A DNA stretch of 64,000 nt from Bacteroidia bacterium (GTDB lineage: Bacteria; Bacteroidota; Bacteroidia; UKL13-3). Both the position numbers and the translations under genes were made by a program. Of this stretch, positions 36,167 through 45,060 are shown in pieces. The stretch covers positions 1-64,000 of the forward strand of contig JAIOYZ010000003.1 in the NCBI GenBank assembly GCA_021740845.1, written 5' to 3'. The stretch's first letter is position 1. The number at the start of each line of letters is the position of its first letter. The notes under the pieces are model-generated. The model searched no databases, was not told the DNA's origin, and was given only the letters and a program-made list of their open reading frames with translations.

Positions 36167-37282
36167 ATGTTTGAAGAAATAAAAACAAGCAATGATGGTG
36201 AACTGGTGATCAATGTGGGTCCTCAGCATCCAGCTACACACGGGGTTTTACACCTGCTAATAACCTTAAATGGTGAAACCATAACCAAGCTCGAACCTAA
36301 CCTAGGGTATATCCACAGGTCGATTGAAAAGATGTGCGAAAGCTTGAGCTATCGCCAATTTATATATTCCACTTCGCGTATGGATTACCTTTCTTCTCAT
36401 ATGAATAACCATGCTTGTGCCATGATTGTTGAGAAAGGTTTGCAAGTTGAAATTCCAGAACGTGCAGAAGTAATTCGTGTTTTAATTAGTGAACTTACCC
36501 GTTTGGCCTCACACCAATTGTGGTGGGGTGCAATGGCAATGGATTTAGGTGCACTTTCACCATTCTTTTATTCATTCCGCGAAAGAGAAGTAATTACAGA
36601 TATCATGGAAGAAACTTGCGGCGCAAGACTAACCATGAATTATATTGTACCAGGTGGCTTGATGGCAGATATTCATCCAAATTTTGTTAAACGTGTTAAA
36701 GATTTTATCATTCAATTTAACAGCAAAATTGATGAGTACGATCAATTAGTAACTGGCAACATAATTTTTCAAAATAGGATGAAAAATGTTGGATACCTAA
36801 GTCCTGAAGATGCCATAAGCTATGGAACAACTGGTCCTGTTGCTCGTGGTAGTGGAGTTAGTTGTGACATTCGTAAACTCTATCCATACTCTGCTTACAA
36901 CAAGGTTAAATTTGAAGAAATACTAGAAACGGGTGGAGATTCCTTTGCAAGGTATTTGGTTCGAATCAAAGAAATGAAACAATCAATCAGCATAATTGAG
37001 CAGTTAATTGATAATATTCCGGAGGGTGATTTTCAAGCAAAAACCAAAGCGGTTCTTAAACTACCAAAAGGAGAATTCTACCAACGTGTAGAAACTGCTC
37101 GTGGCGAATTAGGTGTTTATTTGGTTAGTGAAGGCGGAACAACACCGTATCGTATTAAGTTTCGTTCTCCTGGCTTTTCTAATTTAAGTGCTTTGAACCA
37201 TATGGTAAAAGGACATAAAATTGGCGATTTGGTTGCCATCATGGGAACCTTGGATCTTGTAATTCCTGATATTGACAGATAA
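36167..37282 (+). CDS. nuoD: NADH-quinone oxidoreductase subunit D
   Basis: 371 residues, the 49-kDa-type subunit that lines the quinone-binding cavity. It has GPQHPATHGVLHLLITLNGE near residue 17, with the His and the downstream Tyr region (LGYIHRSIEKM) used in quinone reduction. SHMNNHA near 77 and DIRKLYPYSAY near 229 also match, with C-terminal DLVIPDIDR. In a standard 14-subunit operon nuoE, F and G would follow; here nuoH follows directly. Confidence 0.97.
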   Translation: MFEEIKTSNDGELVINVGPQHPATHGVLHLLITLNGETITKLEPNLGYIHRSIEKMCESLSYRQFIYSTSRMDYLSSHMNNHACAMIVEKGLQVEIPERAEVIRVLISELTRLASHQLWWGAMAMDLGALSPFFYSFREREVITDIMEETCGARLTMNYIVPGGLMADIHPNFVKRVKDFIIQFNSKIDEYDQLVTGNIIFQNRMKNVGYLSPEDAISYGTTGPVARGSGVSCDIRKLYPYSAYNKVKFEEILETGGDSFARYLVRIKEMKQSISIIEQLIDNIPEGDFQAKTKAVLKLPKGEFYQRVETARGELGVYLVSEGGTTPYRIKFRSPGFSNLSALNHMVKGHKIGDLVAIMGTLDLVIPDIDR

Positions 37283-37292
37283 TCTGAAACAC

Positions 37293-38369
37293 ATGTTTAG
37301 TTTTCAAAATATGACCCAGGAGATTCATAGTTGGCTTAGCTCATTAATGAGTGAAACCTTTGTGATGCTGGTAGAAATGACCATAGTTGGCATATTAGCT
37401 ATTGCCTTATTTGCTTTTTTAGGCTTGGTATTAGTTTATATGGAACGAAAAGTTGCCGCAGTAATTCAATTGCGCAAAGGCCCAAATAGAGTAGGACCCT
37501 TTGGTATTTTCCAAACCTCGGCAGATACCTTAAAGCTTGTTTTAAAAGAGGGTTTCATGCCCGATAACGTAGATAAGTTTTTATATAAGTTGGCACCTTT
37601 TGTGGTGATGATTACTGCCATGTTAATTTTGGCGCCAATTCCTTTTGCTAAAGGAGTTCAAATTTGGGATATCAATATTGGTGTGTTTTATTTAACCGCA
37701 ATTTCCTCCATTTCTGTGATTGGAATTTTAATGGCGGGTTGGGCAAGTAATAATAAATACTCTCTTTTAGGTGCTATGAGAAGTGGCGCTCAAATTGTGA
37801 GTTATGAATTGTCTGCTGGCATGGCTGTTTTGTCTATTGTGGTATTAACAGGCAGTCTAAACCTTGGTGATATCATAGCATCTCAAGAAGACGGTTGGTG
37901 GATTTTTAAAGGTCATATTCCAGCATGGATTGCATTTATTATTTATATCATTGCCGTAACAGCAGAAACCAATCGTGCGCCATTTGATATGGCTGAGGCC
38001 GAATCTGAATTAACAGGAGGTTTTCATACTGAATATGCAGGAATGCGTTTTGCTTTGTTTTTCTTAGCAGAGTACATCAATATTTTTATTGTTTGTGCCA
38101 TTGGCGCTATTTTGTTTTTTGGTGGTTGGATGCCTTTTCATATTGGTTCTTGGACAGCCTTTAACCATGTAATGGATTTCATTCCTTCCTTCATGTGGTT
38201 TTTTGGCAAAACATTTTTTCTTATTTTCCTAATCATGTGGTTTAGGTGGACGTTCCCTCGTTTGCGTGTAGATCAATTGTTGAACCTAGAATGGAAATAC
38301 CTATTACCAATTAGCATATTCAATTTATTATTGATGACCCTAGTAGCCATTAAAGGGTGGCATTTTTAA
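37293..38369 (+). CDS. nuoH: NADH-quinone oxidoreductase subunit H
   Basis: 358 residues from the ATG at 37293. A frame from a TTG at 37272 would overlap nuoD by 11 nt and is less likely. It is a multi-helix membrane subunit with the hallmark VYMERKVAAVIQLRKGPNRV near residue 52, the quinone-tunnel loop AETNRAPFDMAEAESELTGG near 227, and a helical C-terminus. It joins the peripheral and membrane arms of complex I. Confidence 0.95.
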   Translation: MFSFQNMTQEIHSWLSSLMSETFVMLVEMTIVGILAIALFAFLGLVLVYMERKVAAVIQLRKGPNRVGPFGIFQTSADTLKLVLKEGFMPDNVDKFLYKLAPFVVMITAMLILAPIPFAKGVQIWDINIGVFYLTAISSISVIGILMAGWASNNKYSLLGAMRSGAQIVSYELSAGMAVLSIVVLTGSLNLGDIIASQEDGWWIFKGHIPAWIAFIIYIIAVTAETNRAPFDMAEAESELTGGFHTEYAGMRFALFFLAEYINIFIVCAIGAILFFGGWMPFHIGSWTAFNHVMDFIPSFMWFFGKTFFLIFLIMWFRWTFPRLRVDQLLNLEWKYLLPISIFNLLLMTLVAIKGWHF

Positions 38370-38373
38370 CACA

Positions 38374-38856
38374 ATGATCAGTTTTCTAAAAACATATTTT
38401 ACAGAAGTCTTCCAAGCAATTAAATCATTGCTGTCGGGGATGAAACTGACGGGTTATTATTTTACCCACCCCAAAAATATTATTACAGAAGAATACCCAG
38501 ATAATAGAGCCACTTTAAAAATGGCAGATCGTTTTAGGGGTGAGGTAATAATGACTCATGATGAGAAGAATGAACATGCCTGCACAGGTTGTTCTGCCTG
38601 CGAATTGGCTTGTCCAAATGGCACCATAAAAATTATCAATAAATTTGAAATTAATGCAGAAGGTAAAAAGAAGAAAGCGATTGATGCTTTTGTTTACCAT
38701 TTGGAATTATGTACCATGTGTAATTTGTGCATTGTGGCTTGCCCTACAGATGCCATCAAAATGTCGCCAAATTTTGAGCACAGCGTGTACGATAGAAGAT
38801 TACTTACCAAACAATTGAATCATGAAGGTTCAAAAATTAGAGAAGGAGTAGAATAA
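38374..38856 (+). CDS. nuoI: NADH-quinone oxidoreductase subunit I
   Basis: 160 residues. Two 4Fe-4S ferredoxin motifs are seen: CTGCSACELACP near residue 70 and CTMCNLCIVACP near 112, binding clusters N6a and N6b. In an assembly without NuoEFG this subunit is the expected entry point for electrons from ferredoxin or another donor. Its stop overlaps the nuoJ start. Confidence 0.96.
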   Translation: MISFLKTYFTEVFQAIKSLLSGMKLTGYYFTHPKNIITEEYPDNRATLKMADRFRGEVIMTHDEKNEHACTGCSACELACPNGTIKIINKFEINAEGKKKKAIDAFVYHLELCTMCNLCIVACPTDAIKMSPNFEHSVYDRRLLTKQLNHEGSKIREGVE

Positions 38857-39377
38857 TGGATGCATCAACAATACTCTTTTATACTATAGCTGCCTATATT
38901 CTTGTTACTGGAGTTTTGGCAGTTACAACGCGCAAAATTTTTCGTTCGGCAATTTGGCTTTTGTTCTCATTAATTGGAATTGCCGCCCTTTATTTCTGGA
39001 TGGATTTACCGTTTATAGCTGCAGTTCAAATTGTAGTTTATGTTGGTGGAATTGTGGTCCTTATTATTTTCTCAATTTTCCTTACTCAAAAATCGGGCGA
39101 TCAAATGCCTAAACCTATTTTGGGAAGGACCTTACCTTCTGCATTGGCCTCATTTTTCGGTTTTGTTTTCACTATAAATTTAATTTGGCATCATGGTTTT
39201 ATAGAAAATAAAGGTATTCTGTTTGATCCAACTGTTGATAGTATTGGTATGCAATTACTCAATACTGGCGAAGGAGGATACATTTTACCATTTGAGGTTG
39301 TGAGTATGTTGTTATTAGCCGCTATGGTGGGCTGCATTGTAATTGCTATGAAAGTTAAAAAGGAGGAAACAATATGA
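38856..39377 (+). CDS. nuoJ: NADH-quinone oxidoreductase subunit J
   Basis: 173 residues, five membrane helices. It has the conserved helix-3 signature AAVQIVVYVGGIVVLIIFSIFL near residue 50 and a C-terminal helix rich in Leu/Ala before MKVKKEETI. It is a membrane-arm subunit involved in coupling. It overlaps nuoI by 1 nt and nuoK by 4 nt. Confidence 0.94.
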   Translation: MDASTILFYTIAAYILVTGVLAVTTRKIFRSAIWLLFSLIGIAALYFWMDLPFIAAVQIVVYVGGIVVLIIFSIFLTQKSGDQMPKPILGRTLPSALASFFGFVFTINLIWHHGFIENKGILFDPTVDSIGMQLLNTGEGGYILPFEVVSMLLLAAMVGCIVIAMKVKKEETI

Positions 39378-39688
39378 TTTCCGTAGGATTAACCCATATT
39401 TTAATTTTAAGTACTTGCCTTTTCTTTATTGGCATGTATGGATTTTTTACACGTCGTAATTTAATTACTTTATTAATGTCGGTTGAATTGATGTTAAACA
39501 GTGTAAATATAAATTTCGCAGCATTTAATAAATACCTTTTTCCAGAAAAACTGGATGGAATATTTTTCAATGTTTTTATTATTACCATAGCTGCTGCAGA
39601 AGCTGCTGTGGCTATTGCCATTATTATTAACCTTTACCGCAGCCACAACTCAATTGATGTGGAAGATGCTGGAGAAATGAAATATTAA
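39374..39688 (+). CDS. nuoK: NADH-quinone oxidoreductase subunit K
   Basis: 104 residues, three membrane helices. The acidic residue in helix 2 (LLMSVELMLNSVNINFAAF near residue 34) and the helix-3 Glu in AAAEAAVAIAIIINLYR near 75 are the proton-path glutamates. Its start overlaps nuoJ as ATGA. Confidence 0.95.
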   Translation: MISVGLTHILILSTCLFFIGMYGFFTRRNLITLLMSVELMLNSVNINFAAFNKYLFPEKLDGIFFNVFIITIAAAEAAVAIAIIINLYRSHNSIDVEDAGEMKY

Positions 39689-39690
39689 TT

Positions 39691-41631
39691 ATGTCTGATA
39701 TAACTCAAATACTGCTCATAATTGGATTGCCATTTATTGCTTTTTTGCTTTTAGGCATTTTTGGAAATAGCTCCACTTTACTTAAAAATAGTGCTGGAAT
39801 TATTGGCACAAGCTTAATGGCTATTTCCTGCTTTTTTGCTATTCAAATTGCCTCAGGATATTTTCTTTCTCCATCACATGCATCTGGCGAAGCCTTTTCA
39901 CCAAGTATTGTTTTTAAATATGTTTGGTTAAATTTTGGTTCAGGAAAATCTATTGATATAGGTGCTTTTGTTGATCCTATTTCGGCCATGATGTTAGTAG
40001 TTGTAACCTTTATTTCTCTAATGGTACACATCTTTAGTTTAGGTTATATGAAAGGTGAAGAAAGGTTTGCAACTTATTATGCCTTCCTTGGTTTGTTTAC
40101 CTTCTCTATGCTGGGCTTGGTTATTAGTGCAAACATTTTTCAAATCTATATTTTCTGGGAATTGGTTGGTGTTTCCTCCTTCTTACTAATTGGATATTAT
40201 TTTCAAAAACCAAGTGCAGTTGCCGCATCCAAAAAGGCATTTATTGTTACTCGCTTTGCAGATTTAGGATTCTTAATTGGTATTTTAACCTTAGGTTTCT
40301 ATAGTGAAACATTTGATTTTCAGGAGTTAATAGCTCGCTTAAGTAACCACCAAACACCTCAATTTTTGGCTATTGCTAGTGCAAGTTTTTTAGGATTAAG
40401 TGCTCTTACATGGGGCTTGGTTTTGGTGTTTATTGGTGGTGCAGGTAAATCTGCCATGTTCCCTCTTCACATCTGGCTACCTGATGCAATGGAAGGTCCT
40501 ACACCTGTTTCAGCATTAATTCATGCGGCAACCATGGTAGTTGCTGGTGTATTTTTAGTAGCTAGGTTGTTCCCAATTTTTGCATTATCAGATCAAGCGG
40601 CTTTAAATATAGTTGCCTATATAGGAATTATTTCTGCCTTGTTTGCTGCAATTATCGCTTGCACACAAACCGATATCAAGCGAGTTTTGGCATTTAGTAC
40701 CATGTCGCAAATAGGGTATATGATGTTTGCCTTAGGTGTTTCTGGTTACGGTGGCGAAGAAGGCGCAGGATTTAGTGCTTCTATGTTCCATTTGTTTACC
40801 CATGCATTTTTTAAATCTTTGTTATTCCTTGGTGCTGGCTCTATTATTCATATGGTGCATAGCAACGAGATGGGCGATATGGGAGGACTTAGAAAATACA
40901 TGCCTATAACTCATATTGCTTTCTTAATTGCTTGTTTGGCGATTTCTGGAATTCCTCCATTTGCTGGTTTCTTTAGCAAAGAAGCAATCTTGCATGCCGC
41001 ACATCAAAGCCATCCTGGTATTTATTATTTAGGATTGTTTACTTCTATGTTAACCGCTTTCTATATGTTCCGTTTGTATTTTTCAATATTCTGGAGCAAG
41101 GAAAGTAAAGATCATTCTCATCATTCTGAAGGCACTTGGAGCATGAAGATTCCATTGATAATTTTATCCATCGCTTCAATTTTGGTGGGTTTTGTTCCGT
41201 TCTCATCTTATGTAAGTTCAGATGGCTTGGGTTTAGAATCTCATTTAGATTGGATGTTTTCAATTGCACCTGTTAGCCTTGCCTTTTTAGGAATTGGCTT
41301 CGCAGCATACCTATACCTGAAAGAAAATGATAAACCAGAAAGTATTGCCAATTCTTTGGGCTCCATCTTTACTTGGGTCAAACATAAATTTTATATAGAT
41401 GAACTTTATTTGTTCATTACCAAGAAAGTTATTTTCAATTTATTTGGAAAGCCTGCTGCTTGGATCGACAAAAATATTATTGATGGATTTTATGCCTTAA
41501 GTGCAGATATAACTACTGCAGTTTCTTTTTCTATTAGAGGAATTCAATCTGGTAAGGTGCAAGGCTATGCGCTCTATTTCTTTGGTGGTATTTTGGGATT
41601 GGCCATCCTGTTTATTTATATAATGAATTAG
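39691..41631 (+). CDS. nuoL: NADH-quinone oxidoreductase subunit L
   Basis: 646 residues, a large antiporter-like subunit with about 16 membrane helices. Signatures include FWELVGVSSFLLIGYYF near residue 155, the HIWLPDAMEGPTPVSALIHAATM stretch near 262 (HxWLPDAMxGPTPVSALIHAATMV pattern), and broken-helix lysines in the middle. The long amphipathic lateral helix and final membrane anchor lie in the C-terminal part. It pumps protons at the far end of the membrane arm. Confidence 0.96.
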   Translation: MSDITQILLIIGLPFIAFLLLGIFGNSSTLLKNSAGIIGTSLMAISCFFAIQIASGYFLSPSHASGEAFSPSIVFKYVWLNFGSGKSIDIGAFVDPISAMMLVVVTFISLMVHIFSLGYMKGEERFATYYAFLGLFTFSMLGLVISANIFQIYIFWELVGVSSFLLIGYYFQKPSAVAASKKAFIVTRFADLGFLIGILTLGFYSETFDFQELIARLSNHQTPQFLAIASASFLGLSALTWGLVLVFIGGAGKSAMFPLHIWLPDAMEGPTPVSALIHAATMVVAGVFLVARLFPIFALSDQAALNIVAYIGIISALFAAIIACTQTDIKRVLAFSTMSQIGYMMFALGVSGYGGEEGAGFSASMFHLFTHAFFKSLLFLGAGSIIHMVHSNEMGDMGGLRKYMPITHIAFLIACLAISGIPPFAGFFSKEAILHAAHQSHPGIYYLGLFTSMLTAFYMFRLYFSIFWSKESKDHSHHSEGTWSMKIPLIILSIASILVGFVPFSSYVSSDGLGLESHLDWMFSIAPVSLAFLGIGFAAYLYLKENDKPESIANSLGSIFTWVKHKFYIDELYLFITKKVIFNLFGKPAAWIDKNIIDGFYALSADITTAVSFSIRGIQSGKVQGYALYFFGGILGLAILFIYIMN

Positions 41632-41635
41632 GAAA

Positions 41636-43123
41636 ATGAATTTGTTATTTTTATTAATTGTTCCCTTCTTAACTGCCCTAGGTGTTCTGGCAGCAAAGGG
41701 TTTGAAACAGGTTAGAACTGTTTCTTTTATTGGTGCTGCATTGCAGCTATTATTGGCTTTTTACCTATTGGTTCAATACCAACAAATTCATGTTGAGGGA
41801 GATGGAATGTTAATGTATTTTGAGCAAAGTTTTGCTTGGTTTCCATCTTTAGGTATTTCCTTTCATATTGGAGTAGATGGCATTTCAATTGCCATGATTT
41901 TACTTACTTCTTTAGTTGTTGTTGCAGGAATCTTAGTTTCTTATGGCATGGAGCATTTGCACAAAGAATTCTTTTTCTTGTTGATCCTATTAAGTTTGGG
42001 TGCGTATGGATTTTTTATTGCATTGGATATTTTCACCTTGTTCTTCTTTCTGGAAGTAGCCGTAATTCCTAAGTTCTTGTTAATTGGAATTTGGGGAAGT
42101 GGCAACAAAGAAAAAAGCGCTATGAAACTTGCCTTGATGTTAATGGGTGGTTCCGCCTTAATTTTTGTTGGATTAATTGGCACTTATTATTACTCAAATC
42201 CAGGAGGGGCGCGTACATTTAGTTTAATGGAATTAGCAAACGGTGGAATTCCTTTACAAGCACAGTTGATATTTTTCCCATTCTTATTTGCAGGATTTGG
42301 AGTTTTTACCGCCTTGTTTCCTTTTCATACTTGGGTGCCAGACGGGCACTCTTCTGCTCCTACTGCAGCCTCTATGTTTTTAGCTGGTATTTCTATGAAA
42401 CTTGGTGGTTATGGTTGTTTACGTGTTGCCACTTTCTTAATGCCTGTCGCGGCAGAACAATATGCTTGGATAATTATTTTGCTAGCCACCATTGCCATTA
42501 TTTATGGCGCCTTTGCTACATTAATGCAAACTGATTTAAAATATATTAATGCCTATTCTTCTATTAGCCATTGTGGTTTTGTATTGCTGGGAATTGGTAT
42601 GCTAAATAAAGTTGCCATAACTGGTGCTGTCATGCAAATGGTTTCTCATGGTTTAATGACAGCCTTATTCTTTGCTGCAATTGGTATGATGTATAGCAGA
42701 ACTCATACTCGCTTATTGGCTCAACTTGGAGGATTATTGAAAGTAATGCCTTTTATTTCTTCCATATTTATTATTGCAGGTTTATGTTCTTTAGGTTTAC
42801 CTGGTTTTAGTGGCTTTGTAAGCGAAATGACTGTTTTTGTTGGAGCGTGGCAAAACCCCGACTTCTGGTATAGATTGGCCACCATTCTTTCTTGTGCTTC
42901 CATCGTGGTAACGGCGGTTTATATTTTAAGAGCTGCTGGAAAAAGTGTTATGGGTCCAATTGTAAACCAAGACCATTTAAAGTTAAGCGATGCTTTATGG
43001 AATGAAAAAGTAGCAGCAGTAGTTTTGTTATCTGCCATTGTTATTATTGGTGTTGCTCCCTTTGTCCTTACAGATTTATTGTCGCCAGGAACCGATGTTT
43101 TAATGGCTAAATTACTCAAATGA
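41636..43123 (+). CDS. nuoM: NADH-quinone oxidoreductase subunit M
   Basis: 495 residues, antiporter-like. FHIGVDGISIAMILLTSLV near residue 76, FFFLEVAVIPKFLLIGIWG near 138, and FPFHTWVPDGHSSAPTAASM near 223 are the family motifs. The key Glu (FLEVAVIP) and central Lys residues are intact. The stop overlaps the nuoN start by 4 nt. Confidence 0.96.
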   Translation: MNLLFLLIVPFLTALGVLAAKGLKQVRTVSFIGAALQLLLAFYLLVQYQQIHVEGDGMLMYFEQSFAWFPSLGISFHIGVDGISIAMILLTSLVVVAGILVSYGMEHLHKEFFFLLILLSLGAYGFFIALDIFTLFFFLEVAVIPKFLLIGIWGSGNKEKSAMKLALMLMGGSALIFVGLIGTYYYSNPGGARTFSLMELANGGIPLQAQLIFFPFLFAGFGVFTALFPFHTWVPDGHSSAPTAASMFLAGISMKLGGYGCLRVATFLMPVAAEQYAWIIILLATIAIIYGAFATLMQTDLKYINAYSSISHCGFVLLGIGMLNKVAITGAVMQMVSHGLMTALFFAAIGMMYSRTHTRLLAQLGGLLKVMPFISSIFIIAGLCSLGLPGFSGFVSEMTVFVGAWQNPDFWYRLATILSCASIVVTAVYILRAAGKSVMGPIVNQDHLKLSDALWNEKVAAVVLLSAIVIIGVAPFVLTDLLSPGTDVLMAKLLK

Positions 43124-44553
43124 TAACCATGATGATGTTAACTGATATACTCCTTGCTTTAAAACATGAGCTAATCATATCCTTGATTATCTTTTTGCTC
43201 TTGTTTTGGAAAATCCGCTTTGATAATGCCCATTCTGAAATTTTGATGGGTTTGGTGAATGCCTTGCTTTTGGTAGCAGTTCTTTTTGTTTGGTTCGAAC
43301 CAATAGAAACACTTTTATTTAATCAGATGTTTGGTAGCAATGCTCTCACCCAATTTCAGAAGTCAATCTTATCATTAGCCATGTTATTGATTTCTGGTTT
43401 GTCTTACCATTGGTTAAAAAATAATGCCAACCGTATAGAATTTTACCTCCTTTTGCTTTCCTCATTATTAGGAATGTTCTTTATGATTTCATCTGCAAAT
43501 TTGTTGATGTTTTACCTAGGTTTAGAACTTTCTACAATTCCTTTAGCTGCCGCCGCAAACTTTGATTTAGAGAAAAGGAAATCCTCTGAAGCTGCAATGA
43601 AACTAATCTTGTCATCTTCATTTTCAAGTGCCCTTTTACTTTTAGGTGTTTCTTTTTTATACGGATGTTCTGGCACCTTGCAATTCTCAGAAATGAGCTA
43701 TGCTTTGGTGGTTTCGCCACTTAGCCAGTTTGGTTTCATTTTGCTCTTTGCTGGCTTTGCTTTTAAAATTAGCGCTGTACCATTTCACCTGTGGACGGCA
43801 GATGTTTATGAAGGTTCTCCAGTTCCTGTAACTGCATTTTTATCATTTGCATCAAAAGCTGCTGTAATGTTTGTATTTGTTAGCGTTTTGAACCAAGTAT
43901 TTCAAAGTATGGTTCAAACTTGGTTTTTAGCAATAAGCATTTTGGTTTTCTTAAGCATAGGTATAGGAAATTTATTTGCCCTTCGCCAAGAAAATCTAAA
44001 ACGATTTTTAGCATTTTCTTCTATCTCCCAAATCGGCTATATATTAATTGGCATTCTTGGTGATGGAAGTCAGGCAGCAGCATCTATTTACTATTTCTTG
44101 TTTATTTATTTATTCTCAAACCTAGCTGCATTTGGTGTTATTGGGATTGTTAGTGAGCAAACAGGTAAAGAATCCATAAGCGATTTCAAAGGCTTTTATC
44201 AAAACAATAAGTTTTTAAGTTGGGTATTGGCCATTGCTTTATTTTCTTTAGCTGGCGTTCCACCAACAGCAGGTTTCTTTGGAAAATTCTTTTTGTTAAT
44301 TGCAGGTGGTGCCAATGCCTATTTAGGTTTAATGATTTTTGCAGCACTTAATTTGGTAGTTTCTTTCTACTATTATTTAAGAGTGGTAAAAGCCATTTTT
44401 ATGGATGCCAACGAATCGCCTTTGCCTAAAATTGAATTTGATTTTACCCCAAAGATTGCCTTGTATTTTTGTCTAGCAGCTATTTTATTATTGGGCTTTT
44501 ACGGACCAATCTACGAGCATATTGTTCATATTAGTAAAGCTTATTCTTTTTAA
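43120..44553 (+). CDS. nuoN: NADH-quinone oxidoreductase subunit N
   Basis: 477 residues, the third antiporter-like subunit. LGLELSTIPLAAAANF near residue 135, FKISAVPFHLWTADVYEGSP near 218, FSSISQIGYILIG near 302 and LSLAGVPPTAGFFGKF near 372 are characteristic. Several Met codons at the start (MITMMMLT) make the exact start uncertain by a few residues. It contains a GGTTYRAACC element. Confidence 0.94.
   Translation: MITMMMLTDILLALKHELIISLIIFLLLFWKIRFDNAHSEILMGLVNALLLVAVLFVWFEPIETLLFNQMFGSNALTQFQKSILSLAMLLISGLSYHWLKNNANRIEFYLLLLSSLLGMFFMISSANLLMFYLGLELSTIPLAAAANFDLEKRKSSEAAMKLILSSSFSSALLLLGVSFLYGCSGTLQFSEMSYALVVSPLSQFGFILLFAGFAFKISAVPFHLWTADVYEGSPVPVTAFLSFASKAAVMFVFVSVLNQVFQSMVQTWFLAISILVFLSIGIGNLFALRQENLKRFLAFSSISQIGYILIGILGDGSQAAASIYYFLFIYLFSNLAAFGVIGIVSEQTGKESISDFKGFYQNNKFLSWVLAIALFSLAGVPPTAGFFGKFFLLIAGGANAYLGLMIFAALNLVVSFYYYLRVVKAIFMDANESPLPKIEFDFTPKIALYFCLAAILLLGFYGPIYEHIVHISKAYSF
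43292..43301. repeat. GGTTYRAACC element inside nuoN
   Basis: Palindromic form GGTTCGAACC, read as Trp-Phe-Glu-Pro in a membrane-edge loop. Confidence 0.8.
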
Positions 44554-44558
44554 TCATT

Positions 44559-44945
44559 ATGGGACTAAATCAAAATCATACGGTAGAAGAATTAGGAGGC
44601 ATGCGTTGTGCCATTGTTGAAAAAGATATTACAAAAGAGCGTGCCGATTTTTTAACCAAAATATTGGCTGGAAATGGGTTTACTGTAGTTTGCATTCCAA
44701 CTCCTCCACCAAAGGCTAAAGCTGCACCAGCGCCAAAAGCAGGAGAAGAGGCAATTGAAATACCTATTGTAGAAATTGCCCCTCCAACTGGTTTTGTTTT
44801 AGGCGTGACAGATGTAAAGTTTAACCCAATAAATGCCATTTACGGAAGAATCTTAACTACAGAAACGGGTCATTTTGTTACTCCAGATTATTGGCACCAA
44901 AAATCAAAAACTAGCAACGATTCTATTCCTTATTTTCAGAAATAA
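44559..44945 (+). CDS. Uncharacterised small protein at the end of the nuo operon
   Basis: 128 residues; not recognised. It starts 5 nt after nuoN, so it is surely cotranscribed. It has no signal peptide or membrane helix. Residues ~1-48 look like a small alpha/beta fold (LGGMRCAIVEKDITKERADF), then a Pro/Ala/Lys-rich linker (TPPPKAKAAPAPKAGEEA), then a C-terminal segment ~70-128 (FVLGVTDVKFNPINAIYGR, HFVTPDYWHQ). A role as an accessory or assembly factor of the 11-subunit complex is possible by position only. Confidence 0.8.
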   Translation: MGLNQNHTVEELGGMRCAIVEKDITKERADFLTKILAGNGFTVVCIPTPPPKAKAAPAPKAGEEAIEIPIVEIAPPTGFVLGVTDVKFNPINAIYGRILTTETGHFVTPDYWHQKSKTSNDSIPYFQK

Positions 44946-44987
44946 TAAATGGCTTTATTTAAGTCTATTGTTTTAAATCAAATTCAT

Positions 44988-45023
44988 AAAAAAACCACGG
45001 CCTTTTGGGGTCGTGGTTTTTTT
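44988..45023. terminator. Bidirectional terminator between nuo and infB operons
   Basis: Eight-pair stem ccacggcc / ggtcgtgg (one G-T) with a ttttgg loop, preceded by seven A and followed by seven T, between convergent operons. Confidence 0.9.
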
Positions 45024-45031
45024 ATTAAAAG

Positions 45032-45047
45032 TTCGGTTTGAACCAAA
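45032..45047 (+). repeat. GGTTYRAACC element, intergenic copy
   Basis: Perfect 16-nt copy between the nuo terminator and the infB stop codon (13 nt from the stop). Confidence 0.9.
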
Positions 45048-45060
45048 CGTATTATAAAAT

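Noticed and set aside
37272-37292. Longer NuoH start overlapping nuoD
   Set aside because: It needs a TTG start, while an ATG 21 nt later gives a normal N-terminus and normal spacing.
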